From positions 3,340,001 through 3,404,000 of the forward strand of contig NZ_CP125968.1 of assembly GCF_030067815.1 (NCBI RefSeq): a stretch of DNA of 64,000 nucleotides, written 5' to 3'. Under the pieces are notes generated by a model, which was given only the letters and a program-made list of their open reading frames with translations, ran no database searches and was not told where the DNA came from. Made by a program: the position numbers and the translations under genes. Source of the stretch: Sporosarcina thermotolerans (GTDB lineage Bacteria; Bacillota; Bacilli; Bacillales_A; Planococcaceae). Numbering within the stretch: position 1 is the stretch's first letter; every line of letters starts with the position of its first letter. Of the stretch, positions 1 through 8,873 are shown piece after piece.

Positions 1-312
1 ATCCTTCGATTCCACAAGAACTTCCGGATCCTTACCCGTCGGTCCCACAATATACAATTGCTGCTTTTCATTCCCCTTACTGTCAATCCCGACTACCGTC
101 CGATCACCGGTTGGCGAATGATACACGCTCAAAACACGGTCATGCGTCTCTATGAATTGAACCGGCTCCCCATTTGAATCTAACTTCCAAACTTGCGGAA
201 TCCCCGTGAGTTTCGATAAAAATGTAAACGTCCCCGTTCCCGGAATAACCTTCGCTTCATACGCAGAATTAACTTTCAGAAAATCCAACAATACCTTTTC
301 TTCATCAGACAT
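1..312 (-). CDS. S9-family peptidase (prolyl oligopeptidase-like), N-terminal part
   Basis: The first 104 codons of a gene that runs off the left edge. It starts at ATG 312 behind a GGGGGAG ribosome site. The visible protein begins MSDEEKVLLDFLKVNSAYEA and continues with short strands (FTFLSKLTGIPQVWKLD, VYHSPTGDRTVVGIDSKGNE) typical of the beta-propeller that precedes the alpha/beta-hydrolase domain in S9 acylaminoacyl or dipeptidyl peptidases. No signal peptide is visible, so a cytoplasmic peptidase is expected. The catalytic domain lies outside the window, so the family call rests on the propeller-like N-terminus alone. Confidence 0.6.
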   Translation of the reverse strand, partial: MSDEEKVLLDFLKVNSAYEAKVIPGTGTFTFLSKLTGIPQVWKLDSNGEPVQFIETHDRVLSVYHSPTGDRTVVGIDSKGNEKQQLYIVGPTGKDPEVLVESKD

Positions 313-436
313 GTATTCTCCCCCATTCACTTTCTAAATAATTTCAAGAGTCTATCAATTCTATAATAGTTTACCATTCATGGGGTGATAGTCACAACCT
401 AAAGCACCACAAACAAAAAAGAGCCAGCTAATAATG

Positions 437-1018
437 ACTTCCCGTTGACACACCATGACTTCCCATAGAACACCTATAACTTCCCGTTAACGCACCATGA
501 CTTCCCATAAAACATCGATAACTTCCCGTTAACGCACCGTGACTTCCCATAGAGCATCGATAACTTCCCGTTGACACACCATGACTTCCCATAGAACATC
601 AATAACTTCCCGTTGACGCATCATGACTTCCCATAGAACATCATTAACTTCCCGTTAACGCACCATGACTTCCCATAGAACATCTATAACTTCCCGTTAA
701 CGCACCATGACTTCCCATAGAACATCTATAACTTCCCGTTGACACACCATGACTTCCCATAGAACATCAATAACTTCCCGTTGACGCATCATGACTTCCC
801 ATAGAACATCATTAACTTCCCGTTAACGCATCATGACTTCCCATAGAACATCTATAACTTCCCATTGACGCATCATGACTTCCCATAGAACATCATTAAC
901 TTCCCGTTAACGCATCATGACTTCCCATAGAACATCGTTAACTTCCCGTTGACGCATCATGACTTCCCATAGAACATCATTAACTTCCCGTTAACGCATC
1001 ATGACTTCCCATAGAACA
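437..1018. repeat. Intergenic 21-bp tandem array, family A (28 units)
   Basis: The heptamer ACTTCCC recurs every 21 bp from 437 to 1004, 28 times, with no slip in register. Two unit types alternate, one continuing CGTTRACGCAYCATG and the other CATAGAACATCNATA, so the array can also be read as 42-bp dimers. It fills the gap between the 5' end of the S9 peptidase gene and the terminator of the SLH gene. No start codon with a ribosome site is associated with it. Confidence 0.9.
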
Positions 1019-1047
1019 TAAAACCCCTCGCCATCGGCAAGGGGTTG
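1018..1047 (-). terminator. Intrinsic terminator of the SLH protein gene
   Basis: On the minus strand, AACCCCTTGCC pairs with the AGGGGTTTT arm across a short loop just after the SLH protein stop codon. The hairpin is followed by T residues and abuts the family A array. Confidence 0.75.
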
Positions 1048-1053
1048 TCCTGA

Positions 1054-2397
1054 TTACTTTTTCAATTGTTCCACCCGGTGAATGAAAATCGCCATATCTC
1101 CACGTGTGATGGAGTTGCTTGTACCAAATAGCGTCTCAGTTGTTCCCTGGGTGATATTGTACTTCACAAGTGCTTTTACGGCAGCACTATATTTGTCTGA
1201 CACATCATTGAATTGAATAGTTGTATCTGCTCCGTCAAGTTTGTAAGCTTTCGAAAGAATCAAGGCCATTTCGCCTCGTGTTAGCTCGGCATCCGAACCG
1301 AAAATCGTTTTCGATTCGCCTTCCATAATTCCTTTTTCGACGAGTATATTTACTGCATTCGCAGCACGTGCCGGTACATCTTTAAATCCTGCATCTTTTA
1401 CAAATGTCGTGTCTAAATTCAACGCCTTCACGACCAAGACTGCAGCATCCACTCGCTTAATTTTCGCATAAACACCAAATTCAGTTTTGGAAAATCCTTG
1501 TGTAATTTTATTTGCCACAAGGTAATCGACAGCTGCTTTGTATCGATCCGCAACATCTAAGAATGCAAGAGCCTGTGTCGGCCCAACATTATCTTTCGGT
1601 TCAGTCTCATTATCTACCGTTCCGAACAGTGCTTGGAGTGTATAAACTCCCGTGCTATCGCTATAACGAACCTGTTCTACTCCGATAAAATAAGTCCCTT
1701 TTTCCAAGTTAGCAAGCTGACTCAGCTTAGAAGGCTCGCCATTCTTACCGCCTTTAACCTGCTCACTGAACAATGCTTTTCCATTGCCATCGAATAACGA
1801 AATATTCACTTCATCTAAATAAGAGCTAAAATTCAACTTCAGCTTACCTGCTGTCTTCAACTCTACTTTGAAGAAGTCCGCAGTATCATTCAAGCTAATG
1901 AAACCACGAAGGGGCTCGGCATCGAGTTTTAAATCCTTTGCAAGTTCAATCGCATTATTCGGCTCAAGTTCCTGATTTTTAGCAGGAATAAACTTATTCG
2001 TCACCGTAAAAATACCTGATTCTTTTTTAATATACGCACCGTCACTAATTTTTATAAGATAGGTTCCCTTCTCCAAGTCGAGCGACTTGATCCATTTGGA
2101 AGCCTCAAGCAACGTTCCATCATACGATTTATCTTGATAAATAATATTCCCTAACATATCTTCCAGCGTAATTAACGTAATATCGATACGCGAATCTACG
2201 CTGAGTGTCAATGTCCCGGATTCTTCTAAAGGAAGCAAATAAGTATTCTCTTTACCACCAGGAATAATTTTCCCTGTTTCGGCGCTATTTGGAATAAAAA
2301 CAACTTGCTCATTCGCTTTCGCAATATGATTGGTCAAAAGCGTCAGCGCAAAAACCGTCAGTAAAAGCGCTAACTTGCGCAGTACTCTATTTTTCAT
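1054..2397 (-). CDS. SLH-domain cell-surface protein with PPC-like domains
   Basis: A 447-residue exported surface protein. Residues 1 to about 29 form a signal peptide (basic start, hydrophobic LLLTVFALTLL core, AKA cleavage region). Residues 30-265 hold two beta-rich stretches with the pattern G-x-Y-x-I/L-x-I/V-x-D/E (KGTYLIKI, KGTYFIGVEQ) and acidic ADFFKVEL-like strands, as in bacterial pre-peptidase C-terminal (PPC) domains. From about 275 to 447 there are three SLH repeats (FLDVADRYKAAVDYL, FKDVPARAANAVNIL, FNDVSDKYSAAVKAL), which in this group anchor proteins to pyruvylated secondary cell-wall polymers. No enzyme domain is seen, so a structural or binding role is more likely. It is a single gene with its own terminator. 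Confidence 0.85.
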   Translation of the reverse strand: MKNRVLRKLALLLTVFALTLLTNHIAKANEQVVFIPNSAETGKIIPGGKENTYLLPLEESGTLTLSVDSRIDITLITLEDMLGNIIYQDKSYDGTLLEASKWIKSLDLEKGTYLIKISDGAYIKKESGIFTVTNKFIPAKNQELEPNNAIELAKDLKLDAEPLRGFISLNDTADFFKVELKTAGKLKLNFSSYLDEVNISLFDGNGKALFSEQVKGGKNGEPSKLSQLANLEKGTYFIGVEQVRYSDSTGVYTLQALFGTVDNETEPKDNVGPTQALAFLDVADRYKAAVDYLVANKITQGFSKTEFGVYAKIKRVDAAVLVVKALNLDTTFVKDAGFKDVPARAANAVNILVEKGIMEGESKTIFGSDAELTRGEMALILSKAYKLDGADTTIQFNDVSDKYSAAVKALVKYNITQGTTETLFGTSNSITRGDMAIFIHRVEQLKK

Positions 2398-2500
2398 TTT
2401 GTCTCCTCTTTCTATTTAGTTTTCTATTAATATAGTATACCATCAAATAGTGTCGGAAATAGTAGAATTTTGAATGAAAAGGTAATATACCCTCCCAATA

Positions 2501-2530
2501 AAAAAACCCCTTCATTTGCAGAAGGAGTAT
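2501..2530 (-). terminator. Intrinsic terminator after the VanZ-like gene
   Basis: Minus strand CTCCTTC, loop TGCAAAT, GAAGGGG, then seven T residues. It lies 35 bp past the VanZ-like stop codon. Confidence 0.8.
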
Positions 2531-2564
2531 CATTTACAAATTATTTCCCCACGGCGTAGTGGGT

Positions 2565-2993
2565 TTACGCTTCACTCTGCCTAGTAATAATATATCCCCT
2601 TAATAGGAAATGACAAACCGCAAAACTTACAAATATCCCGATAAAATCTATCCCAACATCATAAAACCTTCCATTCCTCCCGAAAAACAACTGCATGATT
2701 TCTGTAATCAAGGCAAAAACCGTACATATGATCAATGATTTCTTTTCTTTTTGGATTGATGAGAGAACTAAAATATACATGATTCCAAACGCAGTCATAT
2801 GGCCGAATTTCTGAATCCAAAAAAACCTGCTCGTCCAATTAAAGTCGGTTGTGATCAACAGATCTGCGAATGTCGGGTCGAATAATGGGGTGAAGTGAAT
2901 AACTTGATTATACAAAAATGCATGAGCGCTATATGTACAACCTGCGACCAATATGAAGAATATCCAAATTAACGTCAGTGTCCGTGTAAACAA
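2565..2993 (-). CDS. VanZ-like membrane protein
   Basis: A small integral membrane protein with four hydrophobic segments. The family signature is visible: FGHMTAFGIMYILV in the middle and ITEIMQLFFGRNGRFYDVGI near the C-terminus (the E-x-x-Q-x-x-x-x-x-R-x-x-x-x-x-D core of VanZ-like proteins). VanZ relatives are linked to teicoplanin and lipoglycopeptide tolerance, but most chromosomal members have no known substrate. I place the start at TTG 2993 because AAAGGAAGG lies 8 nt upstream. The reading frame stays open to 3041 but that start has no ribosome site. It is monocistronic. Confidence 0.75.
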   Translation of the reverse strand: MFTRTLTLIWIFFILVAGCTYSAHAFLYNQVIHFTPLFDPTFADLLITTDFNWTSRFFWIQKFGHMTAFGIMYILVLSSIQKEKKSLIICTVFALITEIMQLFFGRNGRFYDVGIDFIGIFVSFAVCHFLLRGYIITRQSEA

Positions 2994-3212
2994 TAGAAGA
3001 ACCTTCCTTTCAACGATAACGTTGAAAACAGCATTGACCAATTTAGTGGGTTTTATATAGAGGGGAATTTATTTTTGGGGATAGTCCCGGCTACCTTATA
3101 ACGTATACCACCATCAATTAACCTACATTACCTAAATATACTTATTTACTCCTACACAGCCATATTTTCTGTGGTATTATACCTTATGAATATATGAAAA
3201 CAGGTGAAATTC

Positions 3213-3860
3213 TTGAGATTTAATGGTCGGATCATTGCGATTGGGGTCGTCGGTTTATTTAATGTAATGCGTTATTTTTATTATCATCAGTATCTAAATT
3301 TACCTTTTAAAGCGGATTTTTTTATTTTAACTACATTTTTCTTAATCATAGCCTTGTGGGGTGGGAAACAGTTTGATCGGGTTAAGTATTTCTCTGAAAA
3401 AGACCCTCTAACAGATACTTTTAACCGGCGGACGATTGAACGGTTTTTTCAAAGAAACGCTAAAGTATGTGATAAGAATGGTAAAAAGTTAGGCGTTATT
3501 TTAATCGATATTAATGATTTTAAAGCTATCAACGATACATACGGTCACCATAAAGGCGATGAACTGTTGACCGAAATCGCTACAAGCCTGAAAAAGTCAG
3601 TTGATAAGAAGGATTTGGTCGCAAGATGGGGCGGCGATGAATTCTTGATTCTTGTACCTAATTGTACAGATGGGTTTAGAGCGGAATATATTAAAAATCT
3701 TCACCAAGCTTTTGAAGAGCACTTGGACGGTTTCCCAACTGTAAGGGCATCAATAGGATTTTCGATATATCCGGGAGACGGACAAAATTTCCAAGAATTA
3801 GTACAAAAAGCTGATGAGGCAATGTATAGAGATAAAAAAGATTGTGCGCAAGCGGTCTAA
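3213..3860 (+). CDS. Membrane-linked GGDEF diguanylate cyclase
   Basis: A protein of about 215 residues with two hydrophobic helices in the first 55 residues and then a single GGDEF domain. The active-site loop RWGGDEF is intact, and the upstream DPLTDTFNRR and GDELL motifs of active cyclases are present, so synthesis of cyclic di-GMP at the membrane is the expected activity. No sensory domain beyond the short membrane region is visible. The start is uncertain: GTG 3204 has no ribosome site, while TTG 3213 has AGGTGA 5 nt upstream, so TTG is preferred. It is followed by an SLH protein gene on the same strand after 35 bp. Confidence 0.85.
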   Translation: MRFNGRIIAIGVVGLFNVMRYFYYHQYLNLPFKADFFILTTFFLIIALWGGKQFDRVKYFSEKDPLTDTFNRRTIERFFQRNAKVCDKNGKKLGVILIDINDFKAINDTYGHHKGDELLTEIATSLKKSVDKKDLVARWGGDEFLILVPNCTDGFRAEYIKNLHQAFEEHLDGFPTVRASIGFSIYPGDGQNFQELVQKADEAMYRDKKDCAQAV

Positions 3861-3895
3861 TTTCAACTAAAATAGCAACAAGAAAGGAAGAAACA

Positions 3896-5541
3896 ATGAA
3901 ACCACTCAAACTTTTTACTGCATTCATACTTAGCTTCTTTTTATTGGCAAATACCGCAGCCGCTCAAAGTTTTCAGGATGTCCCAACAGATCATTGGGCG
4001 CATGATGAAATTCGCTTTTTGACGGATAAGCAAGTCATACGCGGATTTTCGGATGGTTCATTCAAACCACTTACTGTTTTAACGAGAAAAGACGCGGCTG
4101 TCATGCTTGTGCGTGCTCTAAAGCTGCCAACTATCCAGCAGCCACAAGTAAAACCCGCTGATTTGAAGCCGACGATGGGTGGGTATTCGGAAATGATGAT
4201 AGCGGCGAATAAAGGTTTCTTCACCGTTACAGGAAACCGTTTCAACCCGAATCAGCCACTCACTCGCGATGAGATGGCTAAGGCGCTCGCCGTTGCATAT
4301 GGGTACAACGGAAAAGGCACTTCTTTCTTTAAAGATGTGGCGAAGGGCAATCCATATTACAAGTTTATCGATGGGATTGCAGAAAATGGAATCACGACAG
4401 GTTATTCAGACGGTACATTTAAGCCGACTGTCGCCGTTAACCGGGCACAGTTTTCGACATTCCTCAAACGCGTCTACGATAAACCACATGAATATAGTGT
4501 GAAAAAAGATGGACGCATTTTAAAAACTTTCACGGATGAGACTGCCGCCATATCGTATGCAGTGAGCCAGGCCGGTTCGACAGTTCATCCGGTCAGTAAT
4601 TCACTAATGAAATATGAGCAAAGGCCTGTCAACTTAAAGGCTACGGGAATAAAAATGGTGTTTTGATTTACAGCGGTTCTGAAAAAGAGGCATTCGACAA
4701 GGACTTCTATGCACCTTACCTTGCCAAAGGGGACTCGACCTTTTTCGATACATTTATAGTTATGGGTAGACAATATCCTAATGGGGAATTTCAAGAAACT
4801 CCTAAAAACCTTGCGAATTACAGTGACTGGAAATGGTTTGCAGATAAACTTTTCTCACCTTCTGGCCCATTACGCCCATTGAATGAAGCTGCCGTGGAGG
4901 CAAATAGAAAAGCGAAAGTCTATATCGGAATTCCATATCCAAAACGCAATGGTAACTTGATTGACCTAAACGGTAAAAAGCTGCCCAACACACTCGATAA
5001 TCGCAAACAAATGGTGAACTGGTACATTTCAACTGTCGAGCAGCAGTGGAAGCGCGCAGGATTGACCAACTTAACACTTACTGGATATTACTGGGTGAAT
5101 GAAACCGTAATTCATGCAGATGACGAACTGTTAGTTACGGATACAGCTGCAGCTATCCATAAACTGAATAAGAAATTCATTTATGCGCCACATGCACGCA
5201 CGACTAATTTCGGTAACTGGAAATACTACGGATTCGATGGTGCATACTTGCAGCCAAACACCTTCCGACTAAACCTCGGTGATCCGAAAGCAAAGCTGCA
5301 TAAAGCTTTTCTCGAAGCGCAAATCAAAGGAAGCAGCATCACATTGGAAATTGACACCTATTCCCCACATCAAATAGGAGCCGGCTTACCAAACTTCGAA
5401 ACCTATTTGGAGTTTGCAAAACGCTATGATTTACAAGGCTTCCTTCTCTACCAAGGGACGGAAATGGTCTATCGGATGGGCACGATGAAAAATGATGCAT
5501 ATCAAAAAGCGTATGAGGAATTATGGGACTTTATGGAGTAA
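3896..5541 (+). CDS. SLH-domain protein with C-terminal DUF4855 (frameshifted near 4645)
   Basis: Two overlapping frames together encode one surface protein of about 548 residues. The first part (3896-4666) has a signal peptide ending AAAQS and three SLH repeats (FQDVPTDHWAHDEIRFL, a middle repeat, FFKDVAKGNPYYKFIDGI). The second frame carries a DUF4855-type domain (FFDTFIVMGRQYPNGEF, YYWVNETVIH, GFLLYQGTEM) ending at 5541. Reading the second frame back through 4645 gives NKNGVLIYSGSEKEAF, which joins the two halves with no gap. One extra G in the GGG at 4645-4647 would restore a single frame. The start ATG 3896 has AAAGGAAG upstream. DUF4855 proteins are exported and SLH-anchored but their function is unknown. 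A real break into two proteins (TTG 4663) is possible but less likely. Confidence 0.75.
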
Positions 5542-5550
5542 GGATTGATT

Positions 5551-5595
5551 TGAAGGAGCCAATTTCCAATCGGAAACTTGGCTTCTTTTTTCTTC
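5551..5595 (+). terminator. Intrinsic terminator after the SLH-DUF4855 gene
   Basis: GAGCCAATTTCC pairs with GGAAACTTGGCTTC around a short loop, followed by TTTTTTCTT. Confidence 0.8.
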
Positions 5596-5684
5596 TGACC
5601 GAACTTTCCCATAAATCGTTTCTATAGGATGAAGTGTGGCTGTTTGTTATACTACATGTCAATGTAATGAAAGGAGATTTGATT

Positions 5685-6401
5685 ATGCAAAATATATCTG
5701 GCAAAAATGCGATTATTACTGGGGCTGGGCGTGGAATCGGTCGTGCAACAGCAATTGCCTTCGCGAAAGAAGGCATTAACGTAGGTTTAATCGGGAAAAC
5801 TGCTGCCAACCTTGAAAAGGTCGCTGAAGAACTAAGTGAATTTGGTGTAAAAGTTTCGTTTGCTGCTGCAGACGTGTCCGATAATGAATCCGTAATCGCT
5901 GCTGTCGAGCATGTAAAATCGGAGCTTGGACCAATTGATATTTTAATTAATAATGCCGGAATCGGTAAATTCGGCAAGTTCCTTGAACTCACTCCTGAGG
6001 AATTCAAACAAATAATCGATGTCAACTTGATGGGCATGTACTACGTCACACGCGCAGTGCTGCCAGAAATGATCGAACGACAAACAGGCGATATTATCAA
6101 TATCTCCTCAACAGCTGGGCAAAAAGGTGCGCCTGCTACAAGTGCATACAGCGCTTCGAAATTTGGTGTATTGGGACTCACAGAATCACTTATGCTTGAA
6201 GTCAGAAAGCACAACATCCGCGTGACGGCATTAACACCAAGCACAGTGGCAACTGACTTGGCAATCGAAGGGAATCTCACTGATGGAAACCCTGAGAAAG
6301 TCATGCAACCTGAGGATCTTGCAGAAGTAATGGTTGCACAATTAAAGCTACATCCAAGAATCGTACTGAAATCGGCTGGACTTTGGTCGACAAATCCTTA
6401 A
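5685..6401 (+). CDS. SDR-family oxidoreductase, FabG/3-ketoacyl reductase-like
   Basis: A 238-residue classical short-chain dehydrogenase. The Rossmann glycine motif [10 protein letters not shown] is at about residues 12-21, NNAG lies mid-protein, and the catalytic Ser/Tyr/Lys set is present ([10 protein letters not shown], then SAYSASKFG, with YxxxK). The sequence resembles the YkvO/FabG-like group acting on 3-ketoacyl or other carbonyl substrates with NAD(P)H. The substrate cannot be read from sequence. The start is ATG 5685 with AAAGGAG 8 nt upstream; an in-frame GTG at 5634 lacks a ribosome site. It is a single-gene unit with its own terminator. Confidence 0.85.
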   Translation: MQNISGKNAIITGAGRGIGRATAIAFAKEGINVGLIGKTAANLEKVAEELSEFGVKVSFAAADVSDNESVIAAVEHVKSELGPIDILINNAGIGKFGKFLELTPEEFKQIIDVNLMGMYYVTRAVLPEMIERQTGDIINISSTAGQKGAPATSAYSASKFGVLGLTESLMLEVRKHNIRVTALTPSTVATDLAIEGNLTDGNPEKVMQPEDLAEVMVAQLKLHPRIVLKSAGLWSTNP

Positions 6402-6408
6402 TAAATTG

Positions 6409-6439
6409 GAAAAAGACCCTGATTGGGTCTTTTTTTTTT
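6409..6439 (+). terminator. Intrinsic terminator after the SDR gene
   Basis: AAAAAGACCC, loop TGATT, GGGTC, then a run of ten T residues. Confidence 0.9.
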
Positions 6440-6464
6440 GATTAGTTCTCGTAGAATCGCTTTG

Positions 6465-6674
6465 ACTTCCCATTGAACGGCGAAGACTTCCCATGGAATC
6501 GCTATAACTTCCCATTAAACACGGGTGACTTCCCATAGAAGCACTATAACTTCCCATTAAACACGGAGAACTTCCCATAGAAGCACTATAACTTCCCATT
6601 AAACACGGAGAACTTCCCATAGAAGCGCTATAACTTCCCATTAAACATGGAAGACTTCCCATAGTAACACTTCA
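6465..6674. repeat. Intergenic 21-bp tandem array, family A variant (10 units)
   Basis: ACTTCCC recurs at 6465, 6486, 6507 and so on to 6654, ten times at exactly 21 bp. It shares the ACTTCCCAT core of the array at 437-1018 but has its own inter-core sequence (TAAACACGG alternating with AGAAGCRCTATA). It lies between the convergent SDR and msrA genes. Open frames across it (Met-Gly-Ser repeats on the minus strand) result from the 7-codon period and are not taken as genes. Confidence 0.9.
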
Positions 6675-6686
6675 TCTTATCTACCG

Positions 6687-7345
6687 TCACCATTTCATTT
6701 GCCGGAATAGATCCGACAACACCCTTTTAGCCTCCACATCAATTTCCCAATCTGCAATCTCCTCCAGCAAACTATCCTTAGATCGGAAACCCTTAACAAA
6801 TCCATTCAAGCGGGCGGCAAACGTAGAGTCTAAAAGCTCGTCCGCCCCACGATAAAGCCCTCCCAATTGCTCCAATGCCTTCGGATATCTCTTCAAATAA
6901 TATTTCTGATGACGTTCTTCCGCTAACGTAAAGCCTGTAAGCTCTGCTATATCTGTTTCAATCGATTCACCAAGTTCCTCTTCCATTTCCCGCTTCACTA
7001 TCTCAGCAAGCTCAAGCTGTTTATCGTCATGACAACGTAGTAAAGATAAATACTGCCGCCCTTTATATTGATCGCGATTCGGATAATGATTCCTCCAAAA
7101 GTGTCGTAGGACATCCTCATACCGCAAAATCTTCGGGTCAAAATCAATCTCCACAGTCTCCGTATGATTGCCCATTTGCCGATAAGTCGGGGACGGCGTT
7201 GTCCCGCCCGTATAACCGACCCGCGTCCGAATTACACCTGGTAAACTTCCAAACGGGCTTCTGGTCCCCAAAAACAACCCATTCCAAACGTAGCGGTCTC
7301 CAAATCAGACTTATAAAGCCCTTTTTCAATTGCTTCAATCCCCAT
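6687..7345 (-). CDS. msrA: Peptide-methionine (S)-S-oxide reductase MsrA (frameshifted near 7252)
   Basis: MsrA reduces methionine-S-sulfoxide in proteins using thioredoxin. The repaired protein starts at ATG 7345 (ribosome site AAAGGTGA), and its first 30 codons contain the catalytic motif FGMGCFWGPEAR. The frame then breaks, and the rest (RVGYTGGTTPSPTYRQMGNH, the VEIDFDP strand, NRDQYKGRQYLS) continues one frame over to 6687. One extra T or C in CGTTTGGAAG restores Arg-Phe-Gly-Ser-Leu-Pro-Gly, the usual MsrA sequence. As sequenced, the catalytic Cys is separated from the body of the enzyme. Both halves are well conserved, so a sequencing indel is the simplest explanation. Confidence 0.85.
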
Positions 7346-7441
7346 ATGGATTCACCTTTCCTCGGAGCTTTTTCCTGATCATATTATTAAACACTGAGCC
7401 ATTTCTCCATCCAGCCCCTGAATGAACCCAGCATTAACAAC

Positions 7442-8578
7442 CTAATATCTCCTCAATCTCCCATTCACCAATCCCATATCAAACTCACGGTACAACTGCA
7501 TCCTTGCCCAACTCTTCATAGACTCATATTCGGGATTTGAGGGATCGCTCATGATTTTCAGGAAATTATCAAATCCAGGCTCACCTCCGCAATCTTCCGG
7601 TGGTGCTGTTCCCTCACCTTCTAAACAAACTGGTGATTGGAGATCATCCCTTGTCACAATCTCTTCGATGAAAATTTCGTGCTTCCATTCATCACCATAG
7701 TCGTAGATATATTTCATATAAGTATGTGGTGGAATGAAATCGGTAAGCAGAAGTCCCTTTTCTAACTTCACTTCAACATCACCCGAGTAGGCAACCGCCT
7801 CTTCATTCATTACAATATTCAACATCGGCCGGTATCCATACGAAGTGTAGGTTGGCGAGTGTTCAAATTCAGGTTCATCCGTTTTTGATTCATCATATAA
7901 GTAAAATTCATGCAAATGATAATCATGCCAGTCGAACGCAATTTGCAAAATCCGGTGCATCTCATAAAATGAAGTGTCAAGCGGTACTAACAGCCTTCTC
8001 CAAATGGAGTGTTCCCCCAATTGCATCGAGACTTTCATGACAGCAGCTCTTGTTTTAAAAACCGGGCCTTCAACAAGAGATTTCAAGTCCTTGAATAATT
8101 CCTTATACGGGTAAGTGGATGGTGAATTTCCACCACCGCCCAATAACCGGCTCGCATTCTTGCTTACATTCGTATTGATTAGCAACGCCTTGTCCATTTC
8201 CCGAGAATAAAACCAAACATTATCAACGGCTTTATTCAGTCTTGCAACCAGTGAACGGTTTTTCGTTTTATGAAACGTTACAGCCCCTGCCGCACTAATA
8301 TATTGTTCGATAACCTCATCGCTTAAGCGCTCCGACTTGAATGTTTTCCGAATCGCTTCCACAATCAACCCATCCAAGACTTTCAAGTCCTTCGCTTTTA
8401 ATCCATACAAAACAATCGTGTATCGGTTGTTGTCATTCATCAGCACAATGGTTTTCCGTCGATCAATGACGAGCAAATTTGCATGCCACGAAAAAAGTGG
8501 ATTTTCTTCTTCACCCGTATCCGCTTCCGGCTTAAACGGTATTTCGTCAAACAGCTTTTTCGTCGAATGAATTCTCAT
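7442..8578 (-). CDS. pRiA4b ORF-3-like protein with N-terminal DUF6933-like domain
   Basis: About 378 residues. The C-terminal half (from about residue 180) matches the plasmid pRiA4b ORF-3 family: SIWRRLLVPLDTSFYEMHRI, DYHLHEFYLY, KYIYDYGDEWKHEIFIEE and GEGTAPPEDCGG. The N-terminal half (IHSTKKLFDEIP, NRYTIVLYGLKAKDLK) resembles DUF6933. Neither domain has a defined biochemical role. The family occurs on plasmids and in accessory regions. A relative with a different partner domain lies at 28112-29471. The start is placed at ATG 8578; the frame stays open to 8647 without a clear ribosome site. Confidence 0.7.
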   Translation of the reverse strand: MRIHSTKKLFDEIPFKPEADTGEEENPLFSWHANLLVIDRRKTIVLMNDNNRYTIVLYGLKAKDLKVLDGLIVEAIRKTFKSERLSDEVIEQYISAAGAVTFHKTKNRSLVARLNKAVDNVWFYSREMDKALLINTNVSKNASRLLGGGGNSPSTYPYKELFKDLKSLVEGPVFKTRAAVMKVSMQLGEHSIWRRLLVPLDTSFYEMHRILQIAFDWHDYHLHEFYLYDESKTDEPEFEHSPTYTSYGYRPMLNIVMNEEAVAYSGDVEVKLEKGLLLTDFIPPHTYMKYIYDYGDEWKHEIFIEEIVTRDDLQSPVCLEGEGTAPPEDCGGEPGFDNFLKIMSDPSNPEYESMKSWARMQLYREFDMGLVNGRLRRY

Positions 8579-8873
8579 TTCTTCACGCCTTTCACACTTT
8601 TCATTTAGCCATACTGTAAGTGTATGGAAGTGAAGAGGATACTTCAATCGTTGAATCTCGCCAGGGTCTTACATTGTGATGCGAAACATTAATATTGCAG
8701 CGCATTTACGTTGCGATACATAACAACGCCATCCCTTTTAAAAAGACACTCTTATTCCACTTTTCATAAAAAGATATCATTGAACACCTTTAATCTTAGG
8801 AATATACTATTATATATAAATAATAAATCAAAAGTCATGTTATTGACTCTTTTGATTTGAAAGGTGTGTCGAA

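Noticed and set aside
437..1018. Possible CRISPR array
   Set aside because: Units are 21 bp with no unique spacers of constant length and no cas genes are present. The linkers themselves are repeated.
4645..4666. Programmed -1 frameshift at ATAAAAATG in the SLH-DUF4855 gene
   Set aside because: A slip at AAAA is conceivable, but about 28 similar one-base losses in homopolymers across the window make a sequencing indel far more likely.
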